Translations under genes and position numbers: made by a program
Assembly: GCF_037975245.1 (NCBI RefSeq)
Contig: NC_092583.1
Location: 16,700,764 to 16,764,763, forward strand
DNA length: 64,000 nucleotides
Direction: 5' to 3'
Source: Apostichopus japonicus
Lineage: Eukaryota > Echinodermata > Holothuroidea > Aspidochirotida > Stichopodidae
Part shown: one piece after another, positions 47,401 through 56,500 of the stretch
How the letters are laid out: every line of letters starts with the position of its first letter
Numbering within the stretch: the first letter of the stretch is position 1
The notes under the pieces: generated by a model
Told to the model about the DNA's origin: nothing
The model's input: only the letters and a program-made list of their open reading frames with translations
Database searches by the model: none

Positions 47401-49295
47401 GGAAGTAGAGTGCTAGGTAATGTGGCAACCTCATTGTGAGTATCAAAGCTCTATCACTTACTCGTAACGATCTCTTCGGAAAAATAATGCTTCCCCTTCT
47501 GAAGTACCTCCACTCTTGCTGCAAAAAGTGCCCTCCAACCCAATGGAACTCAGAGCAGGGCTAAGGCTTCTCTCAAAATAAGTTTTGTCCACTTCTTGAA
47601 GGCAGATGATGTCACCATTATAACCTGTTTCATCGTAAGAAATAATAAGTTAACAATTAGTGATTATAATATTAAAGCAGCATTTTCCATTGGTTTTATC
47701 CAATCTTTGATACCATGTTCCATCGAAATAGGATTGATTAAACTTGACCTATGACCATGCATAGTTCAACTTAAAGAAGAAAGTACAGTATCTTAACTTC
47801 AGTTTCTGGATAACAAAATTTCACAACAAAACTATGAACAGAAACATAACAATTTAAAAAGGTTCCATAAACAGGCTAGAACGTACCACTTATTTCTTTA
47901 AGGAGAAGTTGCTGTCTATAATCACCAACCAAAAATTCTGCTGGGCAGTGAGGAAAGAGAAAGTCCCGAGAGAAATCCGAGTTGGCATACAAATCAGCTA
48001 AAAGGTTATAACACACAACGCGGAAGCTGTATTCAGAAAAACAAGAAAAATGTATTTTAGAAAGAAAGGAATCAGATATCACTCAATCAGACTACAACTA
48101 TATTAGGAGTTTTAATGGGGTTGCAAAACTTGGTACTTCCTTTTTTCTTGGGTTAGAAACTTAGATGTATTGTTTTTCAATTTACGAGAATAAGATTAAA
48201 TTTGCTTACTGTTAGCATCATCTGGTCTGGACAGAATCATACCAAAAAGTCATCAAAGTTTCTAAATTAAGAATAGAACCACACAATAAGCATTGGAATA
48301 TATCGTTACATACTACTGTAGTTCATGAAAATCATAAGAAAAGAGAATACTTCATACATTGCACCAGTGCACCTCTCGGTAGTCTCTTTGTGACGCTGTT
48401 GAAATGGTATTTTGTCCGGGCCCGTGACTACTTTTGAAGTTGAAATGACTTCTACTGGTATTCCCTGCTTCTCACCATTGCCAGGTTTACATCTTAGAAG
48501 CAAATGCTTACCAACCTCTCTCAGAGACGGTGTAAAAGTTCTTTCATCTGAGATTACAATCCAATTCCTTTCACCTCCAATCTTTTTGGTTTCTTCACTT
48601 TGATTAATGGGAGAATTAGAATTCCCATCAACTTCTACAAACCATGAAAACTGACAGCATTCATCTTGGGTGAATTCAGTTTCTATATATGGGAACAATG
48701 GGCAACCAGCGATAAAATGTGAAGGAAGTTTTAATTTGACTATGGTTGGTATATTAACTGTAACATTGTATGTTGCTATATCTCCAATGCGCAATATTGC
48801 ACCATTAATCCATGCATCGTGATTACAAGATTCTAAAGGCACCAATTTGTCCCCATCATGAAAAATGGAACATTCTGGGATGGAAACTAAGGGATTAAAT
48901 TCTTCTGGAGGTTGGGTTCCTTTCTTCAACTTCTTAGCTCTGCGCTTATTTGCTTTGTCGGCAAGCTTTTTAAAATTCTGTGACATCCTGACAAATGTTT
49001 TGTCCAAAGTCTCAGTTTGACTTCTAAGAAAATTGTAATCTTTCCCTTTGAAATGAAACGAGATGTTCATCGTCTCCTTTCCATCAATGCATCGTACTAC
49101 AACATTTTGTGATTCTTCCATTTTTAAATCCACTAGGTGAGACAAAGGTCTACTGCACATTACATCGAACACTTTTTTGTTAGCAAATGAAGTCCGCTTC
49201 TGGACAATATTTCTAATATTCAGCAACTTGACTGGATTTCTGATCGTGATCCCTGTTGCAAATATTCCAGTGAACTGTCGAAATAAAAACTGCAT
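44179..49295 (-). CDS. PDE12: PDE12, mitochondrial 2'-5' phosphodiesterase / deadenylase (complete, 7 exons)
   Basis: An exonuclease-endonuclease-phosphatase family enzyme. In vertebrates it degrades 2'-5' oligoadenylate and removes poly(A) from mitochondrial RNAs in the matrix. Exons on the minus strand are 49295-48373, 48026-47887, 47624-47462, 46737-46605, 45913-45758, 44739-44619 and 44441-44179, giving about 632 residues (human about 609). The start at 49295 is the first ATG of the frame and yields MQFLFRQFTGIFATGITIRN, Arg-rich and free of acidic residues, as a mitochondrial presequence should be. Upstream codons of the same frame are opened only by TTG. Catalytic motifs run in order: YNLLAD, ICLQEVD (metal-binding Glu), NTHLYF, GDLNSSP, SDHLPLVCDL. 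All junction phases agree. Converges with SPEG. Confidence 0.95.
44619..44739 (-). CDS. PDE12: PDE12 exon 6
   Basis: Encodes DSGGTVSVLFLGDLNSSPKS, then GAYQLISSGHVPANSVHWYT. GDLNSSP is the metal-site motif (GDFNSTP in vertebrates). The acceptor attgaag|GATTCT has a modest pyrimidine tract. Confidence 0.93.
44860..45390. repeat. ~60 bp minisatellite with internal inverted repeats
   Basis: About eight units of ctgacagtatgaatatcctgtttctcttagataaaggttcagaactgttcatactgtca in PDE12 intron 5. Ends of adjoining units pair (catactgtca with tgacagtatg), so each unit can form a hairpin. A related solo unit lies at 18275-18348. Confidence 0.88.
45758..45913 (-). CDS. PDE12: PDE12 exon 5
   Basis: 52 codons, phase 0 at both ends: VAMLHDKWNPGKK, LIVANTHLYFRPNANHVRM. 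NTHLY is the family motif. Donor ACAAG|gtgagt. Confidence 0.94.
46030..46430 (+). repeat. Dispersed repeat family with DR1-like motifs, PDE12 intron 4 copy
   Basis: Two to three degenerate units of caaggttttcaaaatttgacc.. ggtgacct.. tgacctc.gtgaaaaacaaggtttt.. gtactca. Related to the four-unit array at 61340-61880. It contains TGACCTTTGCCCT (46138-46150) and TGACCTCTGACCT (46306-46318). Confidence 0.75.
46441..46621 (-). repeat. 17 bp donor-derived minisatellite beside PDE12 exon 4
   Basis: On the minus strand, about ten degenerate units of (c)catagctcaggtgagt run from the exon end into the intron. The first unit is the real exon end and donor; others such as cacagctcaggtgaga and catagcccaggtgagc keep cag|gtga. 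Confidence 0.85.
46605..46737 (-). CDS. PDE12: PDE12 exon 4
   Basis: Encodes LLGQHDIVLGDRLKEDPDN... RSQSFLENILSRTTIAQ. Matches the vertebrate stretch LLSQHDI...ESDP. The donor CTCAG|gtgagt is repeated in a degenerate 17 bp array downstream. Confidence 0.9.
46905..47200 (-). mobile_element. tRNA(Leu/Ser)-derived SINE
   Basis: On the minus strand it begins ggtgctgtggctgagtggat (A box), followed by a long variable region and ttccgggttcgataacc (B box), then a ~190 bp body ending ...tgctgattattataa. The tRNA part has class II spacing. It lies in PDE12 intron 3. A headless relative lies at 14293-14450. Confidence 0.75.
47462..47624 (-). CDS. PDE12: PDE12 exon 3
   Basis: Encodes GYNGDIICLQEVDKTYF, with the catalytic Glu, then SIGLEGTFCSKSG and EGEALFFRRDRYE. 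Donor TACGA|gtaagt. Confidence 0.94.
47887..48026 (-). CDS. PDE12: PDE12 exon 2
   Basis: Encodes FRVVCYNLLADLYANSDFSR..., DYRQQLLLKEIS, the first strand of the EEP nuclease domain. Acceptor ctgaatacag; donor AAGTG|gtacgt. Confidence 0.93.
48373..49295 (-). CDS. PDE12: PDE12 exon 1
   Basis: 923 bases encoding the presequence and the N-terminal non-catalytic domain (VVVRCIDGKETMNISF..., DAWINGAILRIGD..., FTPSLREVGKHLLLRCKPG). The donor in use is probably GAGAG|gtgcac, because it alone gives the phase-2 end that joins exon 2 as ...TTE-SFRVVCYN. Confidence 0.9.
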
Positions 49296-49657
49296 ATTGG
49301 TGCTCCAAAACGCATTTCGTTCAATGTAACATTCCTTCAGTCCCAAGGTTCTACTTAATTTATGCTATACAATGCTCCATGAACACCAACGTAAATCTAT
49401 ACTAAATGTGTACACCAAATTCGATACACTGTTCAAAGTATAGGCGAGTAAGCTTAACGTTAAGTTCAACGTACATACATCTGCATTTCTATCGTTAGCC
49501 TAACAGATGTGTTTGTTGTTATACAATAGGCATCAAAAGAAATCTAAGACTGCCTCTGCATGTGTGAAATTGTCTCGAAAACGATCGAATGATAGACATT
49601 GTATTACAATTAATGCCGTCTCCCACTAAAACAATATAATCTCAACATCAACAGTAA
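49296..49657 (-). promoter_or_regulatory. PDE12: PDE12 5' flank / probable promoter
   Basis: The region directly upstream of the PDE12 ATG. It carries more CpG than the surroundings (cgaaaacgatcgaatg, gtttcgtcgcgg), and the divergent ORF at 49658 begins at its far end. No TATA box in a clear position. Promoter role is inferred from location. Confidence 0.4.
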
Positions 49658-49900
49658 GTTTCGTCGCGGTACCTGTTTTGGGTTCAAAGTTCCGTAGCGA
49701 GTTACCTGTTCTTGGTTGCATACCAATACTACGGATACCCCTACAACGGTGATGGTAAGTACAGATCAGATCACGAAGCTGTTAAGAAATTAGTCTTGGT
49801 CAAGACGGTCGTATTTTTCTGCTCGATCGTCGTTCTATACATATTTCATTTGGCTATTACAGTCAGGGATTTCTATTCACCGAACCCTAATATTGATTAG
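49658..49900 (+). other. Divergent ORF with one membrane segment, no ATG
   Basis: About 80 codons open on the plus strand, head-to-head with PDE12, containing YQYYGYPYNGDGKYRSDHEA and then a hydrophobic stretch (TVVFFCSIVVLYIFHLAIT), ending NPNID and a stop. There is no in-frame ATG, so it would have to be a 3' exon or a non-coding promoter transcript. A consensus donor (GATG|gtaagtacag) lies inside it at about 49754. Not recognised. Confidence 0.25.
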
Positions 49901-50519
49901 ACATTCTAGGATGTGGGGGGGGGGGGGGGGTGCTGGGGAAGAGGCTCTCAAGAACATACCTCATAACAGAACTGGATGCTGCGATAACCTAATACAGGTT
50001 TGTTGTACTACTGAGGAACAAGACTATTTAGAAATCAGAATTTGCTCCGAATGAGAGACTTTTATGAAATGACTCCAAAGATACGGCACAAAACCAAACA
50101 ACTTGGATCCACTCTTAGCCCTTACAAGAGAAGACTCGGGGACTGAACGGGGAGTTGAATGTTTATCAACATCCTAAACTGAACAAAATTCCTAATGTAA
50201 GTCCCAATATATGTCCCAAAAGGAAACCACATGACTTTTTGACCAACTGTAAAAATTATCTTGTTTTAATGTATAATCCATCATTTTTTTATTAAAGAAT
50301 TCCCATATTTTAAGAACCTGATAATTGATGAATTTGTTGTGAGGATCAGTTATCTGACATACATGTTGAAGCTTTAAAGAATGATTTGAAGCACAAAATT
50401 AATTTTGATATGTTTGCAGACTGTTAAAACAAAATATTGCTATCAGTTCGGGCTGTATTTCTCTACCACTTTGAAGTAAAGGGTAAATTGAAAATAGATT
50501 GGCAAATTTTAGACAATGG

Positions 50520-50645
50520 AAAAGAACAAAGAAATAAATGGCTAGAATGGGATCTGAAACATTGACCTCTGTTGTAATTACCCAGAGGTCATTGGCTTAA
50601 ATCCCGTTCTAGCTAAGAGACTTCTATGGCCTCAAATGACATGTT
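50520..50645. mobile_element. SINE fragment
   Basis: gaaaagaacaaagaaat followed by ggctagaatgggat, and later cccagaggtcattggcttaa and atcccgttctagct. This shares the core of the tRNA-derived SINEs near 39920-40300 and has short inverted ends. Confidence 0.5.
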
Positions 50646-50959
50646 TACAATGTTGTACAAATTTGCTAAGGACAAATGGTGTTGAATGTCATAAAATGGT
50701 GGTATGTTGTTAATATGAAGTTAACAGAACATGTTATGGCAAAGTTATTAGTAATTTGAAACAAAGGATTATTATTTAGGCCTGCACCGAGGAGCTGATG
50801 CCATAATCACTTTATTCTTAAAGGAGCATTCCACAGATATTACAAATTTCAAAGTGAATATCTTGAAAAATCAGAATAGCTGTAGAAACATTAGCAGCAA
50901 TCAATTTTGTTTTTTCTTTGGCAATAGCATATTATGACCAAAATACAAAATATCTTGAG

Positions 50960-52060
50960 AAATAGAACATTCTACGGTGGAGACTGAGGGATTGAATTCT
51001 TCTGGAGTTCCTTTCTTCTACTTCTTTCAGGATTTCCACACAATCTTTGAAACATATTTCAAGGACTTTTCAACATCAACATAGCCTGAACTAGTTCTGC
51101 CACAACTTACTAGAGACTTGACAATTTAAATAAATTTTTAAAACATTTTCCTTTGATTTTCAATTGATTTACAGTTATTGTTTCTTCTCCTCCATGTACA
51201 ATATTATTTACAACACAGGATTGTCGGATCTTTAAGATGTCAGAACATAGGTGTGTCGGAACATATGGCAGTCACCAGTTTCCCCACATGATGATCTGTG
51301 GATATAAACTCCTGTGTACTGTAAGGGGCTGGTATTAGCTCTGGCAGCAAGGGACGCTACCCCCTTTCAGACTTCCAGTTCTTTAGCAGGTTGAAGCCTG
51401 TTACAAGAGACTGTTATAGATATCTGTACATGTAGGTCTCCAATATGAAGGAAACACCAAAGAAGGAAAAGGCCCTCACCAAAGGAGAAGTAACAGTGAA
51501 GAACAGTGAAGAACTAACTTAACTGGAAGACTGTCATAGTCTTGTATAACCCCTGAGGACACAACATAATAATGTAATTCAAGGACTTTTTATGTTCTTT
51601 TAAGGACTTTCAAGGATTATATTTTTTTGAAGTACCCGTAGGAACCCTGTCGTTAACTTTTTATGTTCTTTTAAGGATTTTCAAGGAATTTCAAGTATCC
51701 GTAGTAACCCTGTTGTTGCTCGGCAAGCTGCTTGACATTTTGAGATATTTGGGCAAAATAAAGTCCAAGGTCTTCTAAGCAAATTGTAATCTTCCCCTTT
51801 AAACGAAATAAGATGTTCATATTCTCTGTTCCACCGATGCATTGTACTGCAACATTTGATTCATCCATTTTTAATCCACAAGGTAAGATAAAGGTTTATC
51901 ACAATTCAGTTAATAATCTAATTTTATGTCAGCATTTAAAGCTGTAGTATCTATTGCTCTTCCAATTGTCCCTTCTGGCTGCAAAATGCATTTCGTCCTG
52001 GGCAACACTCCTTAGGTCCAGAGTACTATTAGTTAGCTTCTGCTATGCAATAATCAATTC
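50960..52060 (-). pseudogene. Tandem duplicate of PDE12 exon 1, interrupted
   Basis: The minus strand carries decayed copies of three PDE12 exon-1 blocks in the right order. 51960-52050 matches the 5' flank/start region (gc.aaa.gcatttcgt). 51690-51868 encodes MDESNVAVQCIGGTENMNIL.., versus MEESQNVVVRCIDGKETMNI in PDE12. 50965-51030 matches the segment around KKGTQPPEEFNPLVS (attcttctggag.ttcctttctt). About 660 bp of unrelated sequence separates the last two. Exons 2-7 are absent, so it cannot make the enzyme. Confidence 0.8.
51040..51712. mobile_element. Insertion inside the PDE12 pseudogene
   Basis: This stretch splits the duplicated exon. Its right part has two direct copies of ttttatgttcttttaaggatttcaagg... 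gta(c/t)ccgtag.aaccctg (about 51588-51655 and 51657-51713). Element class is not identified, and the exact ends are estimated from where PDE12 similarity stops. Confidence 0.45.
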
Positions 52061-53523
52061 TCAATCACGATGCTAACTTGGTAACTAAGTTAGGCCTAGA
52101 GTTATCTTAGTACAGAGCTATAGCAAATAACTTGTTGCTATTGTTCGTCTGAGTAATATGCTATGCAGTTTTCCGTACCCAAAACACAAGCAACCAAAAA
52201 CACAAGCAACCAAAACACAAGCAAAATTTAAGGCTGTCTCCTAATCAACTTTAAGGACTGAAAACTTCTTGCAACATTTTGTAAAAGGTGCACGCAAATC
52301 AGCTTTTTTTTCGGTAGCATACATATATGATGCATACCCTTAAGCTGTAGGTTTAACCGCTCGTAAATATGACACACCTTTTTATACCAACACATCATTT
52401 TGCTGTTTCACTCACAAACATCACCAAATTTAAAAAATCCACACCTTTTCAACACAACATGCTACAGTTGCTTGAAGAATTTATTATCAATACAACTACA
52501 GCTTTCAATTATGTAAACATTATTCTATTATATTACAATGATAAAATAGCAATTGGATTGGTACTCTGAAATGAAAGCTTTATGTGAAAACACATGTCAA
52601 AGTTTTACTCTAGTATTAAACTGATAAAATTTAAATTTAAATCAAGTCCAAAGGCAAAAATTTCATGTTCAAAATAAAATATTCAATGCACTTACCACAA
52701 TTTACCTCATAACCAGGGATATAGCCACAATAAGTTGCATATTGATTCCTCTTTGCCACTGTCCTGGTTTAGTTGAGTCATCATGTTGAAATGTCACAAT
52801 TTTTCGATGGACCTTAAAAGCCATCAACAATATCCCCAGATATTCTAGAAAGTCAAAAATGGTCACCATGTCCATTATTTCAACACTATAAAAGCAGTTA
52901 TCCTCAATGAGATATTTAATTGTCTATTTAACACTCCTCAAAGGCTAAGAGTAAGACTAATTGAAGGATTGTAGCTCTTTACGAAAGTTATTTCGAAAAT
53001 TTCTAACAACTTTTAGCAGGCTAAAATTTGGGGCCATCATACTGATAACCTTTTAAAGCACTGGATGTGGTGATTTGTGTGTGCTGGTATCAATTTCTGA
53101 TTGAAGATGGTCAATAAGATTGAGTGCTCTGCTGTTGACCAGTTACACCACTACTAATAACTACTACACAGTTTACTGCTCAAAAGGAACATGGTTGCCA
53201 TCACGACACTTCACTTCTTGCTGGATGCCTGAACTCTGTGAAGTATTGCTTCTCAACCAAAGTTACAAAAATCTGATAATTATCCTAGACAGTAAGACAA
53301 AGTTTAATAAAAGCTTCAGTGCTAATTGTTTTATGTATATTACATAATGCGAAATACTCTTGTAAGACACAAGTTTTCCCTCTTCTCAAGACTTGAAAAT
53401 TGAATACACTCTGCTGGTTTATAATTCCATTAATCTAAATGCAATAAAAAAAATGCGTCGAGAGAAAGTGAAACATTTCACGGTCCATGGTCATCGATTC
53501 ATCATCAAGAAGGTCAAAGGTCA
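52061..53523. other. Intergenic, PDE12 pseudogene to TUBD1
   Basis: No gene recognised. Contains a short accaaaacacaagca triplication near 52170-52225 and TUBD1's 3' flank, with ATTAAA on the minus strand at 53303-53308 as a possible poly(A) signal. Confidence 0.55.
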
Positions 53524-53592
53524 TCAGGTAACAGCAGAACGATAGTTATCTATGACACTGTGAATGGTCTCAAAAGCATCCTCAAATATGTC
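53524..53592 (-). CDS. TUBD1: TUBD1 last exon
   Basis: 23 codons including TGA: DIFEDAFETIHSVIDNYRSA, V, T. Corresponds to DFLDSFTSLEQVVASYCNL of vertebrate delta-tubulin. Acceptor tttcttgtttcag. Confidence 0.92.
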   Translation of the reverse strand, partial: DIFEDAFETIHSVIDNYRSAVT

Positions 53593-56500
53593 CTGAAACA
53601 AGAAAGAAACTGTCTGGCATAAAAAAAAGACAAGCACAATTTGGTCAAATTTACTTTGGAGGTTGAAAAGAGGGTTGGCTCTTCAGTTTGCCTTTACACC
53701 TCCAGAAGATTTCACAGCCAGTTAACAGTAGTATTCTACCTTGGTATGGGAGTATGAGGAGTATGCTTGTATCCTACCTTGGTATGGGAGTATGCTTGTA
53801 TCCTACCTTGGTATGGGAGTATGTGGAGTATGCTTGTATCCCTCGGTATGGGAGTATATGCTAGTATTCTACCTTAGTATGGGAGTATGAGGAGTATGCT
53901 TGTATCCTACCTTGGTATGGGAGTATGTGGAGTATGCTTGTATCCCTTGGTATGGGAGTATGCTAGTATTCTACCTTAGTATGGGAGTATGAGGAGTATG
54001 CTTGTATCCTACCTTGGTATGGGAGTATGCTTGTATCCTACCTTGGTAAGGGAGTATGAGGTATGCTAGTATTCTACCTTAGTATGGGAGTATGAGGAGT
54101 ATGCTTGTATCCTACCTTGGTATGGGAGTATGCTTGTATCCTACCTTGGTAAGGGAGTATGTGGAGTATGCTTGTATCCCTTGGTATGGGAGTATGCTAG
54201 TATTCTACCTTATTATGGGAGTATGAGGAGTATGCTTGTATCCTACATTGGTATGGGAGTATGCTTGTATCCTACCTTGGTAAGGGAGTATGTGGAGTAT
54301 GCTTGTATCCCTTGGTATGGGAGTATGCTAGTATTCTACCTTAGTATGGGAGTATGAGGAGTATGCTTGTATCCTACCTTGGTATGGGAGTATGCTTGTA
54401 TCCTACCTTGGTAAGGGAGTATGTGGAGTATGCTTGTATCCCTTGGTATGGGAGTATGCTAGTATTCTACCTTAGTATGGGAGTATGAGGAGTATGCTTG
54501 TATCCTACCTTGGTATGGGAGTATGCTTGTATCCTACCTTGGTAAGGGAGTATGTGGAGTATGCTTGTATCCCTTGGTATGGGAGTATGCTAGTATTCTA
54601 CCTTAGTATGGGAGTATGAGGAGTATGCTTGTATCCTACCTTGGTATGGGAGTAAGCTTGTATTCTACCTTGGCATGGGAGTATGAGGTATGCTAGTATT
54701 CTACCTTGGTATGGGAGTATGTTTGTATCCTACCTTGGTATGGGATTATGTGGAATATGCTAGTATTCTACAATGGTATGGGAGTTTGAGGAGTATGCTG
54801 GACATTGTCTTACAGATGCTTAGGAAGGTATTTCTGATTGTGGTAGGTGGGAGGGAGGGGGACATACGATGTTATCCATTATCTCTTTCAGGGGTGTAGA
54901 TGGCTATTTCTGGTTGGGGGTAAGACTGTTATCTTCTAGGATTGCACAGAGTACCAAGGGGGGGGGGGGGGACTAGTGGGAGTGCTGGGTACAAAGACCA
55001 ACAAGCTGCAGCATTATCAGATATTTCTTGTTGTCACATTGCAAGTTTCAAGCACAAAAAAATACATGTCAGAGAGAGAATGCTCTGAAATTTATCTTCT
55101 TAGCAAATAATAGGGGGGAAGGGGTAAACCCCTCCCAACCATCAAAAGTAAAATCAAATAAATAAATGAATAAGTCAATGTATAGATAAAGAAACTAAAA
55201 GCTGAACACAAATGCAAAACTACGTCAAGAAAAAGAAAAATTCATATTATTGAGCAAATTTATATTTTTTAGTCATTTTGCATACCTCTGTGCATCCATA
55301 TCTCCTGTACCAATGCAAGTAACCCCCGGCCTTGAGCATTGCTTTACCCTTGGTGAGACTGTTTTGAAGGTCCTCCACTACACTGGAACTGTTGCTACAC
55401 AAACATATTGATCCTTCATTTGCTTTGAGGTGGAAATGTTTTGTACCTGAGGAAAGAAGAACAAATGGGAAACATTCAAGATCTAAAATTGTACTACGTT
55501 TTAATTTCTAATCTTTAATTAATGCAATTAATTATTTCTAATTTCTGATAATACCAACAAATATTTGCACAGATACTTAGTTACCCTCTACAGATCACAC
55601 CATTATTATTAACTCCCAGGTAAAGATGTGATTTCTTCTGTCATGCCAAAATGCAATCTCTGCTGGGATAAGAGTTTGGCAGTACAATTTTGTATTACTA
55701 CTGATAGAAGGGTATGTACTCTTTCACATCCCACAAGTCTTTCTTTTTTTTAATTTTTTAATTTTAGTATCGGTTAGTACAGGTGTTTTTCTTATTTTAT
55801 ATTGTTGCTTTTACATTTTATGCCTTATTGGTTCTATAAATTTAATATTTTGGATTTTGTTACTATTTGTTTTTAGGTTTTACATTTGTAAAGCGCTTTG
55901 AGCAGCTTTGCTGATTATGCGCTATATAAATATTACTTATTATTATTATTATATGGCAAGGTCTATAAACTTAATTTGACATGTTCTACCACACATATAT
56001 ACACATTAATTTTTCATAATTGAAAACTATAAAGAAAACTGATTATCTACTGCAAAAAACCTTTTAAAAGTATAAATAGTGAGAGGGCCTGAAGAATTTC
56101 CTGCTAGGGTGAAACATCAGCACCTCTATCTTTTTATACAATTACTTCAAACCAGAAGTTAGAAACCATGAGACAGTTGATTTCTTTTTCAGAAACATTA
56201 TACACAATACATATCAACTGTTTCATAGAAATATCAAAATTAACATGAAAATGTTGCTGTGAAGAGTAATTAAAAGTTAATTGTACATTTAGTAATGAAT
56301 TATTTAAATATTATCTCATGTCTCAAATCACTCATTGAACTACAAATATGATCAATAACACTGTTATGCAAAGCCAAAATTAATTACATGCAAATACAAC
56401 TTTTCAGGAAGTAAAATCAACACCACACCAGTTCTATGTACAGTTTGGTACCGAATCCATATCTATATACGCACTTTAAATGTCGTCTTGGAAGGCAGTT

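Noticed and set aside
48373-49346. PDE12 start at 49346 (17 residues longer)
   Set aside because: The codon at 49346 is TTG, not ATG. The first ATG of the frame is at 49295 and gives a good mitochondrial presequence.
53731-54800. CRISPR array
   Set aside because: Repeats are contiguous without unique spacers and lie in a eukaryotic intron.
54130-54899. Periodic ORFs in the 54 kb array
   Set aside because: Translation of the minisatellite only.
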